From NCBI GenBank assembly GCA_029051835.1, contig JAIDKJ010000369.1, positions 1 through 5,215 of the forward strand: 5,215 bases of DNA, given 5' to 3'. Numbering within the stretch: the first letter of the stretch is position 1; the number at the start of each line of letters is the position of its first letter. The stretch comes from Paramuribaculum sp. (lineage in GTDB: Bacteria; Bacteroidota; Bacteroidia; Bacteroidales; Muribaculaceae). The position numbers and the translations under genes are program-made. The notes under the pieces are model-generated. The model saw only the letters and a program-made list of their open reading frames with translations. It was not told where the DNA came from and did no database searches. Shown here in pieces: positions 1-5,215 of this stretch.

Positions 1-77
1 TGGTGACTCCTACAGGATTCAAACCTGTAACCTTCTGATCCGTAGTCAGATGCTCTATTCAGTTGAGCTAAGGAGCC
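1..77 (-). tRNA. tRNA-Arg(ACG): tRNA-Arg with anticodon ACG, complete, CCA encoded
   Basis: Read on the minus strand, the segment folds as a full cloverleaf. The acceptor stem GGCTCCT pairs with AGGAGTC (one G-T pair), followed by discriminator A and an encoded CCA at bases 3-1. The D arm is GCTC/GAGC around a 9-base loop. The anticodon stem TCTGA/TCAGA encloses loop CTACGGA, giving anticodon ACG. The variable loop is AGGTT, and the T arm is ACAGG/CCTGT around TTTGAAT. In bacteria this tRNA normally has A34 edited to inosine by TadA, so that it reads CGU, CGC and CGA codons. The D loop has a single G followed by A where GG is usual; I recall the same in other Bacteroidetes tRNA-Arg sequences. 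The gene ends exactly at the window edge, so its terminator is not visible. Confidence 0.97.
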
Positions 78-84
78 ATCGTAG

Positions 85-122
85 CGCAAACCTTTTTGAA
101 ATCGCTCTCGATCTCGTTTGCG
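85..122 (-). other. Inverted repeat in the tRNA leader
   Basis: CGCAAAC at 85-91 and its exact complement GTTTGCG at 116-122 flank a 24-base loop, between the predicted transcription start and the mature tRNA 5' end at 77. In the precursor RNA these arms could form a 7-bp stem just upstream of the RNase P cleavage site. A 7-bp repeat is short enough to occur by chance, so a functional role is only a possibility. Confidence 0.3.
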
Positions 123-125
123 ACT

Positions 126-158
126 GCAAAGTTAATAGCTTTTTTTGTGTTGGCCAAA
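126..158 (-). promoter_or_regulatory. Bacteroides-type promoter for the tRNA-Arg gene
   Basis: On the minus strand, TTTG (bases 158-155) is followed after 20 bases by TAACTTTGC (134-126). This matches the Bacteroidetes housekeeping sigma consensus TTTG-N19-21-TAnnTTTG. Transcription would start near bases 118-123, giving a tRNA leader of about 40-45 bases. The orientation, distance and AT-rich surroundings (about 130-200) all fit. The motif match is seen directly; promoter activity is inferred. Confidence 0.8.
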
Positions 159-349
159 TTTTTTAGCGACTTTTTTATTGCTAATATTTGATGCGGTTGA
201 TAATGAGTTGTGTATCAGTGGTTGTTTAGATAGTCTTAAATGGGGTTGATGTGCTTCGGCGATGGTTGTGCGGCTCTGTTGTGGGGCCGGTGGGCTTGAT
301 ATGGCCATTTTATCGTTGTGAAATTGAAGTTACGATATGGAATCCGGCC

Positions 350-380
350 TTGCAATTGACGCGAAAAATGGTTAACTTTG
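350..380 (+). promoter_or_regulatory. Likely main promoter of the nucleotidase / NagZ-fusion operon
   Basis: TTG (350-352, preceded by C rather than T) is followed after 20 bases by TAACTTTG (373-380), with T next. This is a full match to the Bacteroidetes -7 element TAnnTTTG at the preferred spacing, and the -7 core is identical to that of the tRNA promoter. Transcription would begin around 385-390, leaving a 5' leader of about 180 bases before the ATG at 567. The match is seen; its use is inferred. Confidence 0.6.
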
Positions 381-461
381 TCAGCATAAGCAGCAGTAGA
401 GGACGGCTGGCAATACAGCGTGCCGGAATTTCGGAGGATAATGTCGCAGTTCGTGCATTGA

Positions 462-491
462 TTGAGGCTATGAAGTGGGGCAATACGTTTA
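462..491 (+). promoter_or_regulatory. Weaker, downstream promoter candidate
   Basis: TTG at 462-464 lies 19 bases before TACGTTTA (484-491), which matches TAnnTTTG at all but the last base. It would start transcription near 498 and give a leader of about 70 bases, a more ordinary length than that from the upstream candidate. It could be a second start site or a chance match. Confidence 0.3.
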
Positions 492-566
492 ATCCGAGGT
501 GTGGTGTATGGATTGCTTGGCCTCTGTATCGTCTGCTTATATCGATTGATTTGCAATAGATACTTG

Positions 567-2084
567 ATGAATAGATTAGTATTATTTGCGGCAACGGCCA
601 TGTGTGCCGCCTCGGTTGCGGCTTCGGAGCCGGCCGACCGCCTCGTTATACTTCACACAAATGATACGCACAGCCGCATCGACCCCGACGCGTCGGGTCG
701 TGGAGGCATATTGCGCCGTCAGGCGTTGATCGACAGTATCAGGAATGCAGAAACAAACGTTTTGCTTGTCGATGCTGGCGATGCCGTGCAGGGCACGCTC
801 TATTATTCGCTGTTTGGTGGCGAGGTTGAGCGCAAGATGATGAATGCTCTCGGATATGACATTCAGATTCTGGGCAATCATGAGTTTGACAACGGTATGG
901 AGGCGCTCGCGAGGGAGTGGAAGCAGCTCGGTGCATCGCGCCTGTCCACTAACTATGATCTGACCGATACTCCACTCGACTCCATATTCAAGCCCTACGA
1001 GATCCGCACGGTAGGCAATCGCCGTATCGCCTTTATAGCCGTCAATATCGATCCTGACGGCATGATATCGGCTATCAACAGCAAGGGTGTGAAATATCTC
1101 GACGGTATCAAGGCTGCCAATGCCACGGCATGGCATCTCAAACACAACGAAAAGGTGGACATGGTGATAGCGTTGACGCATATAGGATATGCCGTGGCTC
1201 CCGGTTACACCGACATGGATCTCGCCGGCAAAAGCGAGGATATCGATCTGATAATCGGTGGGCATTCCCACACGCTTGTCAATCCTTCCGATCCGAAATC
1301 GCCCGAGTGGTTTGCGCTCAATGCCAATGGCGACAGCGTGATAATAGCCCAGTCAGGATCGGCGGGCGCCTATGTGGGCAAGGTGGACATCAATCTGTCT
1401 GACCTCAAGGTGACAACTTCGGTGATACCGGTCGATGCGCGTCTTGACGATCGTATAAACCCCGCTGTGGCCGACATATTGCAGCCTTATCGGTCAAAGG
1501 TGGATTCCATCCTGTCTATTCCATTGGCTGAAACATCGGCACCGCTTCTCAAAGCCGACTGGGGGCTGGTAAATCTGGTCAGTGATCTGGTCATGGAGGT
1601 AGGCACGCGCCTCAATGGCGCTCCGGTCGATATGGCCATCATGAATCGTGGCGGCATACGGTGTGATCTCGACAGCGGCACGATCACTAAAGGGATTGTC
1701 ATGCAGATGCTTCCGTTCGACAACCATGTGGTAGTGATCGACGTTAGCGGCGCCGACTTGCTTCAGGCTTTTGAGGTGATGGCCGGCCGTAAGGGCGACG
1801 GAGTGAGCGGAGCGTCGGCTGTTATCGATCCTTTGACGCTTACCTGCGCCGAGGCTCTTGTCGGAGGCAAGAAGATTGACCCTTCGCGCCGATATAAGGT
1901 AGCGACCATCGACTATCTCGCTCTTGGCGGCGACTTTTTGAGCAGCCTGAAGAATGCCGTGATCGAGAAACGCAGCGACGCGTTGCTCTACGACGATGTT
2001 ATCGGACTCCTTGCCGAGAAGTCGCGCATGGCTGTGCCCATTGTTCCTGACACTACTGTGAGAATGCAGATAGGTGCCAAATAA
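567..2084 (+). CDS. Secreted UshA-type 5'-nucleotidase / metallophosphatase
   Basis: The 505-residue product belongs to the UshA/CD73 family: two-metal enzymes that remove phosphate from nucleoside 5'-monophosphates and often also cleave UDP-sugars or cyclic nucleotides. Residues 1-20 look like a type I signal peptide (MNR, a hydrophobic Ala-rich core, cut near SVAA-S), placing it in the periplasm. The metallophosphatase domain spans about 25-240, with likely metal ligands in NDTH (D33, H35), GDA (D72), GNHE (N104, H105), LTH (H205) and GGHSH (H233, H235). The 5'-nucleotidase C-terminal domain spans about 310-475 and contains NRGGIR (360-365), LPFDN (382-386) and GGDF (454-457). Length is near that of E. 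coli UshA, so both domains are present in one chain. The start at 567 is chosen because the upstream in-frame ATG at 501 would add a 22-residue extension and bury the signal peptide. There is no Shine-Dalgarno sequence. The gene ends in two consecutive in-frame TAA stops and precedes the next gene by 24 bases. Exact substrate is uncertain. Confidence 0.92.
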   Translation: MNRLVLFAATAMCAASVAASEPADRLVILHTNDTHSRIDPDASGRGGILRRQALIDSIRNAETNVLLVDAGDAVQGTLYYSLFGGEVERKMMNALGYDIQILGNHEFDNGMEALAREWKQLGASRLSTNYDLTDTPLDSIFKPYEIRTVGNRRIAFIAVNIDPDGMISAINSKGVKYLDGIKAANATAWHLKHNEKVDMVIALTHIGYAVAPGYTDMDLAGKSEDIDLIIGGHSHTLVNPSDPKSPEWFALNANGDSVIIAQSGSAGAYVGKVDINLSDLKVTTSVIPVDARLDDRINPAVADILQPYRSKVDSILSIPLAETSAPLLKADWGLVNLVSDLVMEVGTRLNGAPVDMAIMNRGGIRCDLDSGTITKGIVMQMLPFDNHVVVIDVSGADLLQAFEVMAGRKGDGVSGASAVIDPLTLTCAEALVGGKKIDPSRRYKVATIDYLALGGDFLSSLKNAVIEKRSDALLYDDVIGLLAEKSRMAVPIVPDTTVRMQIGAK

Positions 2085-2108
2085 TAATGTAGTTATTGAA
2101 AGATATAA

Positions 2109-5090
2109 ATGAGAATTCCAGGATTTATAAGATATATGGCCGTGGCGTGTGCCTGCGTGGCGGCGACTCCGGGCATCAACCGGGCTACAGGCATCAATAC
2201 CCGGTCGTACGATCTTGAGGATGCCGGCGAAAGCGGCCGTTGGGCTGATTCGGTGATGGCTTCCATGAACCTGCGCGACCGTGTGGCGCAGCTGATGGTG
2301 CCGCGGCTTGATATTGCCGACAATGCTGCCGGACAGTCGCAGTTGCGCAGTGTCGTGGCCGGACAGAAGGTCGGTGGCATATTGCTCGGCAAAGGCAAGG
2401 CTTCCGACTATGCCGGTCTGATAAGTTTTGCCGGATCTGTGGCTCCGGTTCCGTTGATGGTCACGCTTGATGGCGAATGGGGCCCGGCTATGCGCGTGAC
2501 CGATGCGCCTCGTTTCCCCTACAACATCTGTCTGGGAGCTATAACCGACGACGGTCTGCTTTATGACTACGGACGCGAAGTGGCGAGGCAGTGCCGCGAA
2601 CTGGGCATAAGCGTCGACTTCGCTCCGGTGCTTGATGTCAATTCCAATCCGCGCAATCCGGTCATCGGCTATCGTTCGTTTGGCGAGGATCCTGCGAGGG
2701 TAAGCCGCCTTGGCGTGGCATTCTCGCGCGGACTGGCCGATGGCGGTGTGATGCCGGTAGGCAAGCATTTTCCCGGACACGGCGACACGGATACCGACTC
2801 GCATCATGCTCTCCCGGTGCTCAACCGTACGGCTCAGGAATTGGAACAGACCGAACTCGTGCCGTTTCGCGACTATATCGCGGCGGGTATGCCGGGAATC
2901 ATGACCGGGCATCTGACAGTGCCGGCTCTGGATCCCACAGGAGCGCCGGCGTCGTTATCGGCCGCTATTACTACCGGACTGCTCAAAAACCGCATGAAGT
3001 TCAATGGCATAGTGTTTACCGACGCACTGGCCATGAAGGGAGCTAAGGCCTCAGGCGAAGCCAACAATTGTGTGGCCGCCCTCAAGGCCGGAGCCGACGT
3101 GCTGTTGCAGCCCCGTTCTCTCGCTGCCGACATTCAGGCTGTGGTGTCGGCAGTCAAATCAGGAGACATCTCTGAAAAGCAGATCAATAAAAGCTGTCGC
3201 AAACTGCTTGTGTGGAAACACCGGTCAGGACTCGTGCAGTCAGCACGCCCGAAAGTGGCCGGAATAGCCACAAGGCTCAATTCGGCTTCGGCCAAAGATA
3301 TGATAGAGCGGCTTGCCGAAGCATCGATGGTGTGTGTGCGCAACGATGGCGACCTTATCCCCGTAGGTTCGCTTACTGACCGAAAGATAGCCGTGGTCAC
3401 GCTTGGGGCAGCGGCCGAAAATACCTTCAGTGAGTATTGCCGCAAATACGCGCGTGTCACTGCCTATGGATTTACCGCCGGGCCGATCCCGGCGGCAAAG
3501 ATCGCCGAGATCAACAAGTCGGATCTGGCCATAGTGCTTGTCACCACCTCATCGTCATGGGCTGCAACAGCTCTCAAACAGATCGACACCCGGTCGAAAG
3601 TGGCCGTAGTGCTTGCCAATCCCATCAAGATTGCCGGTCTGTCATCGGCTTTTGGCAGCTATGGCGCGGTGCTGATAGGCGGTGACGATATAAAGGCCAT
3701 GCGCAAGGCGGCGGCTCAGGCCGTGTTTGGAGGAATAGATATCACCGGGCGCATGCCGGTGGCCGTTCCCGGGCTTGCTCCGCTCGGTGCCGGAACCGAT
3801 ATCGTCAGGACTCGTCTTGGCTACGCCTCTCCTGAAGCCATGGGTTTTGATCCCGATCTGACGCGCCGCATAGATTCGATAGCGCGCGCCGGAGTGGCAT
3901 CGGGAGCCTATCCCGGCTGCCAGGTAGTAGTGGCGCGCGGTGGCAGGGTGGTGGTTGACTCCTCTTATGGCAAGCTGGAACGCGGAGGAGCCGAAGTGAC
4001 CGGCGAAACACTATATGACGTCGCGTCGATGACCAAAGCCACTGCAACGATCGCCGGATTGATGAAAGCCTACGATGAGGGACTTTTTCGGCTCGACGAA
4101 CCCATATCGCACTATATCCCCGAACTGGAGGCCACCGAAAAGTCAGGCCTTACTCCCTCGCAGTTGCTATATCATGAATCGGGGATGCCGGCTATCATCA
4201 ATGTCAGCAAAGTGATGATGGATCCGGCCAGTTACTCAGGCCCGCTCACCAAAGGGCGGCAGGCGCCGGGCTATGGCATACGTATCGCAGCCCGTGTCTA
4301 CGGCAACAGCAGTGCTCGCCTGCGCCGCGACATCACGAGCGCGACGGCCACCAAAGACAATCCTGTAGAGATAGCTTCCGGAATCTATGGAGGAACCACT
4401 CTCCGCGATACGATAATGAGCCGTATACATCAGGCGCCTCTTCGTGCGTCGAAGTCCTATCGCTACAGTTGCCTCAACTTCTGCCTGCTCATGGAGATGG
4501 AGGAGAACGTCACCGGCACCGATCATGCCCGATGGGTGAAGTCGGAGATATTCGGACCGCTCGGCGCATGGCACACCGGCTTCCGTCCGCGAGAATATTA
4601 TTCTTCGGCCAAGATCGCGCCTACTGAAAACGATGCATTCCTGCGCCGTCAGACCGTGCGCGGATATGTCCACGACGAGATCGCCGCCTTTTCGGGTGGC
4701 GTGCAGGGCAACGCCGGACTGTTTTCCACGGCTTCGGATATAGCCAAATACTCGCAGATGCTGCTTAATGGCGGTGTCTACGGCGGCGAACGTCTGTTGA
4801 GCGAGGCCACTGTAAGGAAGTTCACCGACAGCCGCAGCCAGGGCGGCAAGCGCGCTCTCGGATTCGATCTGATGGGGCATCCTTTGAGCGATGATGATAC
4901 CGGGGGATATTCGATCTTCGGCCATACGGGATTCACAGGCACCTGTTTCTGGATTGATCCGGACAACGAACTCATATTCGTGTTTTTATCCAACAGAGTC
5001 AACCCCTCGCGCGACAACCGGGCTTTCACACGGCTAAATCCGCGCGGACTTATGATGAAGGCCATCTATGAATCTCTCGGCAGGTCATAG
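2109..5090 (+). CDS. nagZ: Secreted fusion: NagZ-like GH3 glycosidase plus beta-lactamase-fold hydrolase
   Basis: This 993-residue protein has three parts. (1) Signal peptide, residues 1-19 (MRIPGFIR then a hydrophobic stretch, cut near VAA-T); the later in-frame Met10 would remove the basic n-region, so 2109 is preferred. (2) A GH3 catalytic domain, about 45-375, of NagZ type: DGEWG (121-125), YRSFGEDP (188-195), KHFPGHG (219-225), the Asp-Ser-His triplet D230-S231-H232 that forms the acid/base dyad of NagZ enzymes, and likely nucleophile D305 in FTDALAM. A GH3 C-terminal-like domain follows to about 555, ending in GRMPVAVPG. (3) A class-C beta-lactamase/esterase-like domain, about 575-990, with S640-M-T-K643, Y786-S-C and H939-T-G941 as the SxxK, YxN and KTG/HTG motifs. 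The first half should release terminal GlcNAc from muropeptides. The second may be a MurNAc-L-Ala amidase like B. subtilis AmiE, or an esterase or peptidase; true beta-lactamase action is unlikely. It is probably co-transcribed with the nucleotidase gene and has an A/T-rich start region with no Shine-Dalgarno. Confidence 0.93.
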   Translation: MRIPGFIRYMAVACACVAATPGINRATGINTRSYDLEDAGESGRWADSVMASMNLRDRVAQLMVPRLDIADNAAGQSQLRSVVAGQKVGGILLGKGKASDYAGLISFAGSVAPVPLMVTLDGEWGPAMRVTDAPRFPYNICLGAITDDGLLYDYGREVARQCRELGISVDFAPVLDVNSNPRNPVIGYRSFGEDPARVSRLGVAFSRGLADGGVMPVGKHFPGHGDTDTDSHHALPVLNRTAQELEQTELVPFRDYIAAGMPGIMTGHLTVPALDPTGAPASLSAAITTGLLKNRMKFNGIVFTDALAMKGAKASGEANNCVAALKAGADVLLQPRSLAADIQAVVSAVKSGDISEKQINKSCRKLLVWKHRSGLVQSARPKVAGIATRLNSASAKDMIERLAEASMVCVRNDGDLIPVGSLTDRKIAVVTLGAAAENTFSEYCRKYARVTAYGFTAGPIPAAKIAEINKSDLAIVLVTTSSSWAATALKQIDTRSKVAVVLANPIKIAGLSSAFGSYGAVLIGGDDIKAMRKAAAQAVFGGIDITGRMPVAVPGLAPLGAGTDIVRTRLGYASPEAMGFDPDLTRRIDSIARAGVASGAYPGCQVVVARGGRVVVDSSYGKLERGGAEVTGETLYDVASMTKATATIAGLMKAYDEGLFRLDEPISHYIPELEATEKSGLTPSQLLYHESGMPAIINVSKVMMDPASYSGPLTKGRQAPGYGIRIAARVYGNSSARLRRDITSATATKDNPVEIASGIYGGTTLRDTIMSRIHQAPLRASKSYRYSCLNFCLLMEMEENVTGTDHARWVKSEIFGPLGAWHTGFRPREYYSSAKIAPTENDAFLRRQTVRGYVHDEIAAFSGGVQGNAGLFSTASDIAKYSQMLLNGGVYGGERLLSEATVRKFTDSRSQGGKRALGFDLMGHPLSDDDTGGYSIFGHTGFTGTCFWIDPDNELIFVFLSNRVNPSRDNRAFTRLNPRGLMMKAIYESLGRS

Positions 5091-5146
5091 CCGGTAGTCA
5101 TAAGTGACCGACGTCAATATCAAAGACATTTATTTAAGTAAGTAAC

Positions 5147-5178
5147 TCTCAAAAATTAGCTGCGAGTGATTTTTGAGG
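5147..5178. terminator. AT-rich hairpin after the operon, possible terminator
   Basis: CTCAAAAAT (5148-5156) is exactly complementary to ATTTTTGAG (5169-5177). Allowing two G-T pairs, the stem extends to about 12 bp (5147-5158 with 5167-5178) around loop GCTGCGAG. It lies about 57 bases after the stop of the fusion gene. The structure is clear, but it lacks a GC-rich stem and a trailing T-run on the plus strand, so it is not a textbook intrinsic terminator. It also overlaps the direct repeat at 5163-5197. Confidence 0.35.
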
Positions 5179-5197
5179 TTAGTTCGAGTGATTTTTG
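5163..5197. repeat. 13-base direct repeat, two copies 22 bases apart
   Basis: CGAGTGATTTTTG occurs at 5163-5175 and again at 5185-5197, exactly, with a 22-base period. The first copy supplies the right arm of the hairpin at 5147-5178. The sequence runs into GAAGCCGAAGGCGTG at the window end, so the element may continue beyond it. It resembles a fragment of a dispersed intergenic repeat, but only two copies are visible here. Confidence 0.6.
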
Positions 5198-5215
5198 TTT
5201 GAAGCCGAAGGCGTG

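Larger units (their letters stand above)
78..566. other. 489-base spacer with divergent promoters, no credible protein gene
   Basis: This stretch separates the minus-strand tRNA-Arg from the plus-strand nucleotidase gene. It contains the tRNA leader and promoter (78-158), a T/A-rich tract (about 130-240), and a more GC-balanced part (about 240-566) with two plus-strand promoter candidates. Open frames exist on both strands, for example 251-559 on plus and 236-601 on minus. Their translations are rich in Trp, Cys, Arg and His in no recognisable pattern, have no family motif, and largely mirror each other across strands. I recognise no riboswitch core, small-RNA family or pseudogene remnant here. 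Confidence 0.6.

Noticed and set aside
1..77. tRNA-Arg as an attachment site for an integrated element
   Set aside because: tRNA genes are common integration sites, but no integrase, partial tRNA duplicate or flanking repeat is visible, and the 3' side lies outside the window.
441..461. Possible six-codon upstream frame (MSQFVH) preceded by GGAGG
   Set aside because: Spacing from GGAGG to ATG is only three bases, the phylum rarely uses such sites, and so short a frame is expected by chance; kept only as a remark in the leader finding.
251..559. A 102-codon plus-strand frame in the spacer before the nucleotidase gene
   Set aside because: The translation is Trp/Cys-rich with no motif, has no credible start context, and spans the best promoter match at 350-380.
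236..601. A 121-codon minus-strand frame in the same spacer
   Set aside because: It begins inside the signal-peptide region of the nucleotidase gene, has no family similarity I can recognise, and mirrors another equally poor frame.
1494..2912. A 472-codon open frame on the minus strand across the junction of the two genes
   Set aside because: It lies entirely opposite two genes with clear family motifs, is rich in His, Arg and Ser without any recognisable domain, and reflects low stop-codon frequency in GC-rich DNA.
4236..4925. A 229-codon minus-strand frame opposite the serine-hydrolase domain
   Set aside because: It is antisense to a region with clear YSC and HTG motifs and shows no domain of its own.
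4486..5003. The C-terminal half as an antibiotic-resistance beta-lactamase
   Set aside because: The SxxK/YxN-like/HTG set is shared with esterases, peptidases and amidases; fusion to NagZ, the long insertion and the YSC variant argue against a resistance role.
5091..5110. Short hairpin right after the stop codon (GTCA/TGAC) as a terminator
   Set aside because: The stem is only 4 bp with no T-run, too weak to call.

Overview
This window looks like chromosomal DNA of a member of the Bacteroidota, most likely order Bacteroidales. Four things point there. The promoters fit the Bacteroides-type housekeeping consensus (TTTG/TTG, about 20 bases, TAnnTTTG). Neither gene has a Shine-Dalgarno sequence at its start. 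A secreted NagZ-type GH3 enzyme is fused to a beta-lactamase-fold hydrolase, an architecture I associate with this phylum. The coding DNA is moderately GC-rich while the spacers are AT-rich. The GC level and codon style would suit a Muribaculaceae-like gut lineage, but that family assignment is a guess.

Layout. Bases 1-77 hold a complete tRNA-Arg(ACG) on the minus strand with an encoded CCA and its own near-perfect promoter at 126-158. Bases 78-566 have no convincing protein gene. This spacer separates the tRNA from a divergent plus-strand pair of genes and carries one strong and one weaker plus-strand promoter candidate, which implies a leader of about 70-180 bases. Bases 567-2084 encode a secreted UshA-type 5'-nucleotidase / nucleotide-sugar hydrolase. 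After 24 bases, 2109-5090 encode a 993-residue secreted protein with a NagZ-like beta-N-acetylhexosaminidase half and a class-C beta-lactamase/esterase-like half. Bases 5091-5215 are a non-coding tail with an AT-rich hairpin and a 13-base direct repeat, cut by the window end.

How the genes may work together. The two plus-strand genes are probably one transcript. Both products carry export signals and both are small-molecule scavengers. The first would strip phosphate or nucleoside from nucleotides and possibly UDP-sugars. The second would remove GlcNAc from cell-wall fragments and, by analogy with the separate NagZ and AmiE enzymes of Bacillus subtilis, might also cut the MurNAc-L-Ala bond. 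A periplasmic salvage unit for cell-wall turnover and nucleotides is a reasonable inference. I see no mobile element, CRISPR array, phage gene or clearly novel defence system. The most interesting content is the two-enzyme fusion and the repeat structure at the right edge.
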